From CAYVLA01 sp964549615 [NCBI: uncultured Thermococci archaeon] (GTDB taxonomy: Archaea; CAYQAE01; CAYVLA01), in NCBI GenBank assembly GCA_964549615.1, contig CAZJVP010000036.1, positions 1 to 52,412 of the forward strand: 52,412 nucleotides of DNA. The letters are read 5' to 3'. The notes beneath the pieces are model-generated. The model saw only the letters and a list, made by a program, of their open reading frames with translations, did not search any database and was not told the DNA's origin. Both the position numbers and the translations under genes were made by a program. This document shows, in pieces, positions 33,143 through 41,889 of the stretch; position 1 is the first letter of the stretch, and the number at the start of each line of letters is the position of its first letter.

Positions 33143-35328
33143 TGTGATTGCGCCGGGACGACCTCGCACTGGGCGATCTGGGTGGCTTGCCACGGGCTTT
33201 CGTCTGGCACCGTCACGGTTGCGACGATCCACATCGACCCAGCTTGGCTCGGTGCCTCAAGCTTGGCCAGGGTTCTGAACGTTTCGCGCGGCCTGAGGCT
33301 GGGGAGCTCCAGCTCAAAGAGCGGGCTCTCACGATGCGCTGCGCCCCGGCCCAACATGACAAGGCCCGCACGGGATATCTCTCGGTTCCATGTGTTGCGG
33401 ATCGTCAAGTGAACTGGGAGCTGGCCGGCTGCCGTCGCCTGCGTCGGGCAATCCAGCTTTAGGGCGAGCCTCTCGTTAAGGATGGCGAAGTCCATCGGTC
33501 GAATTGTGATCCCACGCCATCGGTAGGGAACGCTGGCGAAGTTGCCAACCACCAGCGTCCCGTCTGAGAACCGGGTGAGCTGGACGTCATCGCAGTGGAA
33601 AGCGTTATCCGGGCCAACTATTACCCTGGGACCGGTCAGGTACTCGTGGCTGACGAGCTCAGCGTGCGCCGTGCCCCGAAGCTGGTAGGCGATGCGACGC
33701 CCCTTGTCATCCATAGTGTCCGCGAGCCAGCCGAAGAGGGCAGCGTGGGGCGGGTCGGATTGGTAGTACTGGGTGCCGGTGCCGGTCTGGTTTAGGACGC
33801 AGCCGTGCCAGACGAGCGGGTGCAGCGGGACCGGGATCATGGGGGGCATTATCCTGAAGCTGCTGTTCCCGTACCCGCTGTATGGAAAGACCGAGAAGTA
33901 CGAGCCGACCTCCACGCAAGGAGCCAAGAAGTCCTGAGGCAGCGCCTCGGTGGTAACGACCCCGAACCTCTTCTTGACCTCGGCAATGATTGCCTGCCTG
34001 AGGCGGCAGTCCTGCTCCTTCGTCACCGGGTGTCTCGGATCGTAGCAGTCGAAGAGCGGCACCGCACCCTCAACGTCGATGTAGATGGAGCCTCGCCCGA
34101 GAGTCGCCAGCAGCTCCTCCATCTGTGGAAGGGCCACCTCAAGTCTTTTCGCGGGACAGACCGTGTAGGTCCAGATGTCGCGCTTCCCCTTCCGGCGAAT
34201 GCGGAAGTTCCTCCTCATCGAGCCGTCGCGCTCGCGCACGATCAAGGATTCGTCCCAGTCCGGGTAGCGCTTGGCGTCCTTTCTCTCCTCCTGCTCGCCG
34301 GCACGGAAGATGTCGAGGTAGTTCTCGTAGACCGAGAGGCGGAATCCGGGGGAAAGGGATCTTGCAAACCTGGCCGCCTCGGCCACCTGAGCAGGCTCGC
34401 CACGGAGGACGTTGTGTGCGACCACCCGGTCGAATCCAGCCCGAAGGGCGGAACGGAAGAAGCCGTACGCGTTGCGCTCGTCATATGGGTCAGCTCCGCA
34501 CGGCTCGACGTAGGACAGATGCCGGTGTCCGAGAAGTGCGCCGACAGTCAGTTCGACCTCCGGATTGTTTTGGGATTTATCTCGCAGGGTTACAAACTTC
34601 CCGCTGCGGACAAGCTCGGACCGGTAACGCTTGGCTATCCCAATGTAGCCGTCGCCGGCCGGGAAGAAATGTGCCCGACGGACGGAGTTGGTCCTCTCGT
34701 CCATCACCCAAACCGGTGTCTGAGCGTAGATGCGTCGCCGCCCGCGATTGAGCTCAGTCTTGATCTTGCAATCAAACGGCGTCTCCACAATGCAGCCTAG
34801 CGTGTGCTCCCCATCGAAGACGCCAAAGATGGGCATGGTGAGGCCGGTCTGTCCCCCTGAGTATATGCCGAGCTCGCAGATCCTGGCCTTGCGCGACGCC
34901 GAGAAGTCACACAGCGCACCCATGCCGACGGGGATGACGATGTATCCTCTCTGGCCAGCCTTGGCCCACCCTAAGCCGCGGGGAAACTCAAGTTCAATCC
35001 GATCCCCGGGTCTTAGCCCTTCGGCGGGTCCGACCTCCACAACGGCCGCGTCGTTCTGCACTGCCATCCGGAATGGGATTCTGGCCTCGTTTCGACCCCG
35101 CTTCCAGCAGATCGACCCGAGGACCTTTCCGTCGGTTTCCACCAAGGTCAGTTCGGCCTCCCGCACGGGCCGGCCGGGCTTCCAGTCATCGCCCCCCATC
35201 CTCAGCGAGGCGGCAGGGACAAGGGAGGCCCAGACCCCTCCGGCCTGATCCCGGAGCACTATCGTCTTTCGCCTGACCGTTAGGGCCAGCTTGTGTGTGG
35301 GTTGCATGATCGAACCATGTCGTTCCAT
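33139..35328 (-). CDS. DUF5696-like glycoside hydrolase-type protein
   Basis: About 729 residues, no signal peptide. Layout: N-terminal beta-sandwich with ELEFPRGLGWAKAGQRGYI and VIPVGMGALCDF, resembling DUF5696 proteins; a central TIM barrel (about 250-560) with FDRVVAHNVLRGE, YIDVEGAVPLFDCYDP and VVTTEALPQDF carrying the acidic residues expected of an active site; and C-terminal beta domains. The family is related to GH101-like barrels but no substrate is established. Acts in the cytosol if the start is right. ATG 35328 fits a leaderless transcript from the TATA element shared with the divergent gene; the longer open frame upstream overlaps that gene and is rejected. Confidence 0.72.
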   Translation of the reverse strand: MERHGSIMQPTHKLALTVRRKTIVLRDQAGGVWASLVPAASLRMGGDDWKPGRPVREAELTLVETDGKVLGSICWKRGRNEARIPFRMAVQNDAAVVEVGPAEGLRPGDRIELEFPRGLGWAKAGQRGYIVIPVGMGALCDFSASRKARICELGIYSGGQTGLTMPIFGVFDGEHTLGCIVETPFDCKIKTELNRGRRRIYAQTPVWVMDERTNSVRRAHFFPAGDGYIGIAKRYRSELVRSGKFVTLRDKSQNNPEVELTVGALLGHRHLSYVEPCGADPYDERNAYGFFRSALRAGFDRVVAHNVLRGEPAQVAEAARFARSLSPGFRLSVYENYLDIFRAGEQEERKDAKRYPDWDESLIVRERDGSMRRNFRIRRKGKRDIWTYTVCPAKRLEVALPQMEELLATLGRGSIYIDVEGAVPLFDCYDPRHPVTKEQDCRLRQAIIAEVKKRFGVVTTEALPQDFLAPCVEVGSYFSVFPYSGYGNSSFRIMPPMIPVPLHPLVWHGCVLNQTGTGTQYYQSDPPHAALFGWLADTMDDKGRRIAYQLRGTAHAELVSHEYLTGPRVIVGPDNAFHCDDVQLTRFSDGTLVVGNFASVPYRWRGITIRPMDFAILNERLALKLDCPTQATAAGQLPVHLTIRNTWNREISRAGLVMLGRGAAHRESPLFELELPSLRPRETFRTLAKLEAPSQAGSMWIVATVTVPDESPWQATQIAQCEVVPAQSH

Positions 35329-35354
35329 AGCGACGCGAGAGTTCACAAGGAAGG

Positions 35355-35364
35355 CTATAAGTAT
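35355..35364. promoter_or_regulatory. TATA element apparently shared by two divergent genes
   Basis: CTATAAGTAT reads as a TATA box on plus (CTATAAG) and on minus (ATACTTATAG). The expected start sites on the two sides, near 35385 and 35333, match leaderless starts at TTG 35389 and ATG 35328. Confidence 0.5.
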
Positions 35365-35388
35365 CGCTTCCCCGCATCGTTGAATAGA

Positions 35389-36600
35389 TTGATCGGCGAC
35401 CGAGCCGGGCGCGGAACATTCGCCATTGCCCTGATCGGATGCATGTTCCTGGTCGGCACACATGCATCGCAGGCCAGGGTAGATCCCGTCACGGGACGCA
35501 TCAGGATACTGTACATCGGCGACGGTTGGGGCCCGTCGCCCGTGCCCAACTTTCAATCGGACCCAGCCTTCACGGTCGTGTCCGTGCCGACAAGCGAACT
35601 GCATGTGGGACAGGGCGTCCTGTCATTCGACATTCCCACGATGAAGAAGTTCGTGAGGCTGTACATGCCCAGGACTTACGAGGCCATGTTGGACAACTTC
35701 GATCTGATCATCATAAGCGACGCGAACTCTGCCTTGATGGAGAACCAGCACATCAAATGGATGAAGGATTCCGTCACGGGCGAGGGCTTCGGCATCGTGA
35801 TGGTGGGCGGCCTTGAGAGCTTTGGGGCGCCCCGGGCGCAGCCTTGGACCGCCCTAGAGGAGCTCTTCCCCGTCGTGATGACGAGCTCGATCTGGAGCTA
35901 TCGGGACTTCAAGGTCAAGCCGGCCCTGGATCATCCATTCACAAGGGCCCTGCCATGGGCAACGATCCCCTACTTCCATGGGGCGAACAATGTGTGGTTG
36001 AAGGACGGGGCAACGCTGCTCCTAAGGGCTGACGAGGTCGATATCCCGCCGCTGTCCTACTGGAACATCGGGGAGGGCGTGGGCGTGGCGCACGCCATGG
36101 ACTGGACGCCGGGCGGGGGCACCGATGTCATGCAGTGGGAATACTATCCGGACTACGTGGCGAACATCGGCTATCTTGCCACGAAGAACGAGATCCCCCA
36201 GGACTCGCAGCTCATGCACCACCTCAGAACTAGCTTCTGGTCGACCCGATCAAGGCTGACGTCCGTTATCGACACGATGAACTTCGTCGAGAAGTTCGGC
36301 GCAAACACCCAGCCCCTTGGAAACAAGCTGGGGGAGATCAGGGCCATGATAAGGGATGCTGAGCGGCTATACGTCGAGCACGAGTACGACGCCTCGGCGC
36401 AGCGCATACAGGAGATAGACGATCTGATGATCCAGCTTCAGAGCCAGGCCATGAAGCTGAAGGACCGGGCGCTTCTTTGGATCTACGTGATCGAGTGGGC
36501 CGCTACCACCGGGACGGCTCTGGTCGCAGGCTTCTTTTTATGGACCATGATGGTGAAGAGACGGCTCTACAAGGAAGTCAAGACGACTAGGTTGGCATGA
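35389..36600 (+). CDS. Exported GATase1-fold (DUF1355-like) membrane protein, paralog 3
   Basis: About 403 residues. Signal peptide (TFAIALIGCMFLVGTHASQA), then the GATase-like domain: IRILYIGDGWGPSP, DLIIISDANSALM, GIVMVGGLESFGAP at the elbow (no cysteine), and AHAMDWTPGGGTD, a segment also found in paralog 1 as MMHDWTPGGGYW. C-terminal hairpin helices, membrane helix and tail (MMVKRRLYKEVKTTRLA) match paralogs 1 and 2. TTG 35389 is chosen from the TATA spacing; TTG 35380 is also in frame. Probable role at the cell surface; biochemical function unknown. Confidence 0.72.
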   Translation: MIGDRAGRGTFAIALIGCMFLVGTHASQARVDPVTGRIRILYIGDGWGPSPVPNFQSDPAFTVVSVPTSELHVGQGVLSFDIPTMKKFVRLYMPRTYEAMLDNFDLIIISDANSALMENQHIKWMKDSVTGEGFGIVMVGGLESFGAPRAQPWTALEELFPVVMTSSIWSYRDFKVKPALDHPFTRALPWATIPYFHGANNVWLKDGATLLLRADEVDIPPLSYWNIGEGVGVAHAMDWTPGGGTDVMQWEYYPDYVANIGYLATKNEIPQDSQLMHHLRTSFWSTRSRLTSVIDTMNFVEKFGANTQPLGNKLGEIRAMIRDAERLYVEHEYDASAQRIQEIDDLMIQLQSQAMKLKDRALLWIYVIEWAATTGTALVAGFFLWTMMVKRRLYKEVKTTRLA

Positions 36601-36707
36601 GAGCGTGGGATCGCCGCCAAGGCATGAAACCCGGAATGGCTCGGCATGATTCGAGTTTCGGATCCTAGGTGGCCGGCGGGGCATAGGGGAAGGGATTTCG
36701 GCCAGAG

Positions 36708-37043
36708 TCAGGGGATCTGCTTCATGTGCCTCTGGACCGAGCTTACCTTGTCCGCCATGGATCTCGGCCTGTCCCTCCGGTCATCTATCCGAAGCGTTGA
36801 CTCCACCCTCAGCGAACCGGCTTCGACAAGGGCCTCGTGGGCCACCCTCACCGCTTCAAGGATTGGCGCAAGGCCTTCGGCCTCAAGGATCGTCCCCATC
36901 GGGGTCAGCTGGTAGCGAATTCCCTCTACCTTGGCCATGGCCTTCACCGCGATGGCTACCTGGCGCCCGATGCTGGTGGATCCCCCGCCGATGGGCACTA
37001 TGCTGAAATCTGCAATTACGCACGGCTTGCCTCTGTCTGTCAT
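36708..37043 (-). CDS. MTH1187/YkoF-type thiamine-binding protein (DUF77)
   Basis: 111 residues covering the whole DUF77/COG0011 domain: ADFSIVPIGGGSTSIGRQVA, RYQLTPMGTILEAEG and a C-terminal HEALVEAGSLRVESTLRIDD. The family forms tetramers that bind thiamine or related compounds and is widely distributed in archaea. Cytosolic. A minus-strand CATAAGG about 30 bases upstream fits a near-leaderless transcript. Isolated between unrelated plus-strand genes. Confidence 0.88.
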   Translation of the reverse strand: MTDRGKPCVIADFSIVPIGGGSTSIGRQVAIAVKAMAKVEGIRYQLTPMGTILEAEGLAPILEAVRVAHEALVEAGSLRVESTLRIDDRRDRPRSMADKVSSVQRHMKQIP

Positions 37044-37132
37044 GCAATCGCGGTAATTGCGTCGAACTCCCTTATGAACTTATCGAAGGCTTCAGCCGAG
37101 AGCGCACGATCCGGGTAAGATGTTACAGCAGG

Positions 37133-37141
37133 CTTTTTATC
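37133..37141 (+). promoter_or_regulatory. TATA box of the double propeller operon
   Basis: CTTTTTATC lies about 40 bases before the ATG at 37179, and the predicted leader contains GGGGTGG as ribosome site. Confidence 0.5.
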
Positions 37142-37178
37142 TGGGCATGCAACAACCGGCGAGACGATCACGGGGTGG

Positions 37179-38417
37179 ATGCCCGTGGCATATGAAACCA
37201 AGTTCTACGAGTTCACTGAGCATCCCGATTCGGACTCGTGCTGGTCTTTGTCGACCGGCCCGGACGGCCGGATCTATGCTTCGGCCTGCGCCGAGGGCGT
37301 GCCCGGCGGCGTGGTCAAGCTCGTGCGCTACGACGAGGGGCGCGACCGGCTGGAGTACCTCTTCGACCTAGACGAGATGGTCGACGATCCGCGCGACTCT
37401 GGGAGGGCCACGCAGTGCAAGATACACTACAGCTTCGCTCCATCCATGCACGATGGGGTGCTCTATATGGCAACCCACCTCTCGGGGCCGCCCATTGATC
37501 GTCCGGCCTACTCGCCATGGAATTCTTGGCACGACGCCGAAAGGTGCTTCCGGGGAAGCGCGCTGCTTGCCTTCGACACGCGCAAGGACCAGGTGCTCTG
37601 GTGGGACACCCTCATCCCGAAGGAAGGCTGCAGGTGCATGGCTCTGGACGAGGACCGTGGCATGATATACGCCGTGAGCTACCCCAGAGACCATTTCATC
37701 ATTTACGACGTCGAGAAACGCACAAGGAGGGACATCGGCAGGATCGGGTCGATAAACTCGCAGGCGATCTTCACAGACGACAAGCACCGCGTTTGGACCT
37801 CAAGCGACTACGGGCACCTGGTCAGATATGATCCAGAGAAGGACAGGATGGAGAGGTCGCCCTACAAGCTGCCTCACGATCCAAGATACCAGACGGGCTG
37901 GCACAGCGTGTTCTACGACGCCGTCCGGCAGCCATACACCGACTGCATATGGGCGGTCACCTGGATCGCCAGCCCCCGGCTGTTGCGGATCTGGCTGAAC
38001 GAAGGCGAGTGGGGGCGCCTGGAGGACCTCGGGCCAACGACCCAGGACCGTGACCTAACCCTTCCCATGAACACTTTCAGGGACCACTGCGGCGGCTTGA
38101 CGTTTGCAGCGGACGGGCAGCTATACTACGTGGCTTCGAGGTGGAAGGACCCGCAGTACAACCCAATGGGGGATGACCACGAGGAAATGGAGGGCGTGGT
38201 GATAAGGGTGAACCCGAGTACCCTCCAGCGCGAGGAGGTCGCGGTTCTGCGGCGTCCCGGCCATTGTGCCCAGTACGTGTCGCGCGGGGCGGTCGACCAC
38301 AATGGAGATCTGTTCTTCGGCCACGTGGGGCCACGACCGGTGGGCATATTCAAGGTCCAGATGCCCCCGGACAGGAAGCGGAAGGACGCACACTTGCCGA
38401 TCAGGACCTGGGGGTGA
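37179..38417 (+). CDS. Cytosolic beta-propeller protein
   Basis: 412 residues without signal peptide. Repeating beta strands with Asp/Gly turns (GPDGRIYASACAEG, DHFIIYDVEKRTRRDIG, RVWTSSDYGHLVRYDPEK, GLTFAADGQLYYVAS, AVDHNGDLFFGHVG) point to a six- or seven-bladed propeller of the SMP-30/gluconolactonase or NHL type. Conserved His and Trp residues between blades (HYSFAPSMHDG, NSWHDAERC) could line a sugar-binding pocket. No catalytic set is assignable. Four bases separate it from a second propeller gene, so the two are made together. Confidence 0.72.
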   Translation: MPVAYETKFYEFTEHPDSDSCWSLSTGPDGRIYASACAEGVPGGVVKLVRYDEGRDRLEYLFDLDEMVDDPRDSGRATQCKIHYSFAPSMHDGVLYMATHLSGPPIDRPAYSPWNSWHDAERCFRGSALLAFDTRKDQVLWWDTLIPKEGCRCMALDEDRGMIYAVSYPRDHFIIYDVEKRTRRDIGRIGSINSQAIFTDDKHRVWTSSDYGHLVRYDPEKDRMERSPYKLPHDPRYQTGWHSVFYDAVRQPYTDCIWAVTWIASPRLLRIWLNEGEWGRLEDLGPTTQDRDLTLPMNTFRDHCGGLTFAADGQLYYVASRWKDPQYNPMGDDHEEMEGVVIRVNPSTLQREEVAVLRRPGHCAQYVSRGAVDHNGDLFFGHVGPRPVGIFKVQMPPDRKRKDAHLPIRTWG

Positions 38418-38421
38418 TGGG

Positions 38422-39519
38422 ATGGAGAAGAGGAAGCGCTGGGACATGAAATCGCCGGAGACGAAGGCGCTGGTCGATGAGATCGTCCATGGAACCTTCG
38501 TGAAGGAGGGAACCATGGTGGCCTTCCCGGCCTGCTTTCCGGGCGTCACCGTGCCGATCCCGGCTGACGAGAGCCACATAACGGCGCTGGATGTCTCTCG
38601 GGACGGGATTGTCTACGGCGGAACGAGTGGCAGAAGGGTTCACCTGTTCGTTGGCATGTTCCACGGCGTGACGGGCCTGGTGTTCGACTTGGGATGGTTG
38701 GAGGGATCGCGGAGATGCACGGCCGTATGTTGCACTAAGGACGGCTTCGTCGCGGCTGTGAACGGTCCCACCGGCGGCAAGCTCGTCGCTGGCAAGTACC
38801 AGCCCCTGCCGTTCGACCTCATCCAGGAATGGGGCTTCTCTAGGCCGCCGCTCGAGGATCTGGGCGAGGCGGTGCACGGGGAGGAGATCGTACACGCGGT
38901 GGCGGATGGGACTGGGACGAAGATCATAGGAACCACCCCGGGGCACCTGTTCAGCTACGACCTGGAGCGGAGAACCTTCGAGGTTGTGGCGAAGACGGAG
39001 GCAGCAGGACAGATCGTGCTGGGCCCATCGGGCAATGTCTTTGGGACAGACAACAAGGGGGCCCTTTGGCGATACGTCCCCGGACGCGAGAGGTTTGAGG
39101 CAGGGTGGGCGCGACTTCCGCCCGGCAGTTGGGGAGACGGGTCGCCCAAGTGGAGCACGGACCCCAAGAGCGGCAACCTGTACGTGGTTGACTCCGAAGG
39201 CAGGATATTTTCCTTCGACGGGGCTAAGTTCAGCAAAGAGTTGGGCCGCACGCCGCTCGCCCCGGTGGGGGCCATGGCGGCGACCTTCGACGGCCGGCTG
39301 TTCGGAGCCTGCGGAGAGGGAATATCGAGGCTGTTCTGCTTCGACCCGCGCGACGGCATGGTTCGGGATCTGGGCGTGGCCGTGTCGGTGATCGAGAGGC
39401 GGAGGTATGGCTATCAGTTCGGAGCGGCTGCCGTCGGACGGGACGGCGAGATAATCCTTGGCGAGGAGGACGACCTGGGCCATGTCTGGTTGTACTTCCC
39501 CAAGATTCTACCGAGGTGA
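38422..39519 (+). CDS. Second cytosolic beta-propeller protein of the pair
   Basis: About 365 residues, no signal peptide. Blades such as ALDVSRDGIVYGGTSGRRV, TPGHLFSYDLERR, GPSGNVFGTDNKGALWRY, GNLYVVDSEGRIFSFDG and AAVGRDGEIILGEEDD show a propeller related in style but not closely in sequence to the upstream protein. The ATG sits four bases past the upstream stop in a GGGGGTGATGGG context that doubles as ribosome site. A shared function with the first propeller, perhaps sugar lactone handling or substrate binding, is inference only. Confidence 0.72.
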   Translation: MEKRKRWDMKSPETKALVDEIVHGTFVKEGTMVAFPACFPGVTVPIPADESHITALDVSRDGIVYGGTSGRRVHLFVGMFHGVTGLVFDLGWLEGSRRCTAVCCTKDGFVAAVNGPTGGKLVAGKYQPLPFDLIQEWGFSRPPLEDLGEAVHGEEIVHAVADGTGTKIIGTTPGHLFSYDLERRTFEVVAKTEAAGQIVLGPSGNVFGTDNKGALWRYVPGRERFEAGWARLPPGSWGDGSPKWSTDPKSGNLYVVDSEGRIFSFDGAKFSKELGRTPLAPVGAMAATFDGRLFGACGEGISRLFCFDPRDGMVRDLGVAVSVIERRRYGYQFGAAAVGRDGEIILGEEDDLGHVWLYFPKILPR

Positions 39520-39669
39520 CGCAGCCTTCTCAGGCTTGTGCGCCCGCTGGGCGGCTTCCCCTGCATCTTGACAGGATGGCCATCACCTTCACGAAAGCGA
39601 TGCGGACCGCGCCCCAGGTCAAGTGGTGCCACATTTCAGCTTCCCGCATCCTCCCTTCCGGGCGGTTCC

Positions 39670-41889
39670 ATGGCGACTCCGCTGAAGCGGCCCATCTCTC
39701 CTCAACGCCCGCTCTTGATCATCATGGTCAAGTCGGCGCAGTCCTACGAGCAGGAGGGTCGTGACCTTGTGCGGCTCTGGGATGGATTCGATGATTTTCT
39801 GCGGCACCACGTGACCGTGCAGATCGAGGGCACGGCTGGGGATAACTTCGAGCGCTGCGAGACACTCCTCCGGCACGCCGCACCGGCGGGCATCCCCATC
39901 ACGCTGCAGATACAGGGCGACAACGCCGAGCGACGGGATACCATGCCTCCATGGCGGGTTCAGGAATTTCTCGACCGATTCGACAACATCGTCGGCCTGC
40001 AGATAGTCGAGGCGAGCCAGCGGACATTCGTGAACCAGCCCGCCGGCCCCGAATATACCATGGGACGTAACGCCCGGTACGCCCGGGACATCATCGAGCT
40101 TGCCGGTGAGCGCGGTCTTTTCATGAGCTGGCAGCTGATGCGCGATAACTGGGCGGCGATCGGATGTTCGGTCGACAACGAAGCGCTGTTCGACAGCTTG
40201 TCCCGCCACGCTGCCAACGTTATCCCGACCCACGAGATGAACTGCGAGTTCTGCAAGCCGATAGACCACTTGGGTGCCATGGGAATGTGGATGAGCGGGG
40301 CGACCGCCCAGTGGGGGGTGGAGGCGCAGTCGTGGTACTGGTCGGACTGTGGCTACAGTCAGCCGGGCTGCTGTTTCCCCGGCACGCTGGACATGCCGGG
40401 CGGGCTGTACGCGATCATGTTTCTTCTCGGCGCGGCTGCGGGGGCGACCGTCTATTCCATCGAGCCGCCGAAGGACGTGTGGGAGGGTCCGGATGCTTGG
40501 CGTTTCGCCGACCACATGGAGCCGCTTTTTCGCAGGCTCGTCAATGAGCGCCTGATCCCGACGCGTGACGAGATGTTTGAGGCATGCCCCGTGGCGTATC
40601 ATCTCCCGCTCTGTCGTCGCCCGGACGAGTATTACCGCGTGCTTGAGGATCTAGACTTTGACCATGCGGAGGGGCGCCTCATCCGTGCGATGAACGGCGT
40701 GTATGATCGTTCTCGGGACGCGGAACTCATCCCGAACGACCCCCGGTACGGGTTCGTTCCCGTGCTGCCGGCAAGGACGCCGAAAAGCGTCCTAGATCGA
40801 TTCGCTCTGGTCCTGAAGCCCGGGGACATCGAGGGCGTCGAGCAGGCCCGGGAGCTGCTTTCGGCCTACTTCCCCGAGGTCGACCGGGGAGATGCGTGGA
40901 GCACAAGGTCAGGACCGCTCATCTGTGCGGCGAACACGCATGAGAACTGGTATGTTGCCCAGCGGGTGAAGCTCAAGGTGCCCCGGCGCCCCGTTGGCGT
41001 GCGGTTCGATGGCACCGAGCTATCATGGGAGCCTTCGAGAGGCGATCGCGCTTGGAACGTCTGGCTGCTGCGGAACGGCGTTGAAACGCGGCTCACGGAG
41101 AAGCCCGTCACCGAGCCTCGGTACCGACCCGTCGATGTGAAGGCGGGAGATAGGTATGCAGTTTCGGCCATCACCCAGGCGACCGAGGAGATCGACGCGA
41201 CGCTGCATCTGCACGATCTGCTGCTTTTCTCGGCTCGCGAAAGCCGAAGGTCAGTGTGGGTCGCGGCTTCCGGCCGCGCTGTGGAGCGGCACCGGTATGG
41301 GGAGTCGGTTTCGCCGGTGGCGGGGGAGGTGGCGTCGCGGGAGCTGCGTTGCGCCGAGTGCACGCCGGTTGAAGACTTGCGGTCGCCGGTCGTTGGGGCG
41401 AGGGGACCTGAACGCGAGGTCATGGCGGCGATGGCTGCATGGAAGCGGTCGATCGAGGCAGAGGACATCGACGCGACGTTGGCGTGGTATGCCAGCGACT
41501 ATCGGGAAGCGGATGGCAGAACAGTGGAATCTGTGCGGGTCGCGCTTCGATGCCTGCTTTGGTCGCAGTTGCGCGGGCAGTTCGGCTTCATGGAGAAGGA
41601 GTGGGGGCGCGTCGCAGCGTGGCGCCGCCCCGTGGTGAGGTTGCTAACCCGGGCTTGGGAACGCGTCGAACATAGCGAGGTTGTGGTGCTCACGCAGTAT
41701 CAGCTCTGGGCAGGCGCCGGCCCGGAGATGGAACCGAGCGATATGCTCAAGCTTCCGTTCCGCCGAAGCAACGACATGCGAATGATATGGAGACGAACGG
41801 ATGCAGGATGGCGGCTGGCGAGCACGGATCCCCCTTTCCTCCGGGCCGAAGACCTGTACCCCTATCGGTACACCTACCAGGGCTGGTAG
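39670..41889 (+). CDS. GH98-like glycosidase with C-terminal NTF2-like domain, foreign codon use
   Basis: About 739 residues. RPLLIIMVKSAQSYEQEG and LVRLWDGFDDFLRHHVTVQ resemble the start of the GH98 catalytic module (blood-group and xylan endo-glycosidases); IVGLQIVEASQ, PTHEMNCEFC and AQSWYWSDCGY supply barrel-strand acids and aromatics. A beta-sandwich follows (about 480-560), and the last 160 residues (AAWKRSIEAEDIDATLAWYA to RRTDAGWRLAST) look like a SnoaL/NTF2 cone domain. No signal peptide. Arginine is written almost only with CGN, while neighbours use AGG freely, so recent transfer from a bacterium is likely. Start at ATG 39670 lacks a clear ribosome site. Confidence 0.62.
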   Translation: MATPLKRPISPQRPLLIIMVKSAQSYEQEGRDLVRLWDGFDDFLRHHVTVQIEGTAGDNFERCETLLRHAAPAGIPITLQIQGDNAERRDTMPPWRVQEFLDRFDNIVGLQIVEASQRTFVNQPAGPEYTMGRNARYARDIIELAGERGLFMSWQLMRDNWAAIGCSVDNEALFDSLSRHAANVIPTHEMNCEFCKPIDHLGAMGMWMSGATAQWGVEAQSWYWSDCGYSQPGCCFPGTLDMPGGLYAIMFLLGAAAGATVYSIEPPKDVWEGPDAWRFADHMEPLFRRLVNERLIPTRDEMFEACPVAYHLPLCRRPDEYYRVLEDLDFDHAEGRLIRAMNGVYDRSRDAELIPNDPRYGFVPVLPARTPKSVLDRFALVLKPGDIEGVEQARELLSAYFPEVDRGDAWSTRSGPLICAANTHENWYVAQRVKLKVPRRPVGVRFDGTELSWEPSRGDRAWNVWLLRNGVETRLTEKPVTEPRYRPVDVKAGDRYAVSAITQATEEIDATLHLHDLLLFSARESRRSVWVAASGRAVERHRYGESVSPVAGEVASRELRCAECTPVEDLRSPVVGARGPEREVMAAMAAWKRSIEAEDIDATLAWYASDYREADGRTVESVRVALRCLLWSQLRGQFGFMEKEWGRVAAWRRPVVRLLTRAWERVEHSEVVVLTQYQLWAGAGPEMEPSDMLKLPFRRSNDMRMIWRRTDAGWRLASTDPPFLRAEDLYPYRYTYQGW

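Noticed and set aside
33805-34800. 331-codon plus-strand frame over the DUF5696-like gene
   Set aside because: Shadow of the real minus-strand gene; no start context and no family resemblance.
38401-39483. 360-codon minus-strand frame over the second propeller gene
   Set aside because: Shadow frame; the plus-strand protein has regular propeller repeats and a coupled start.
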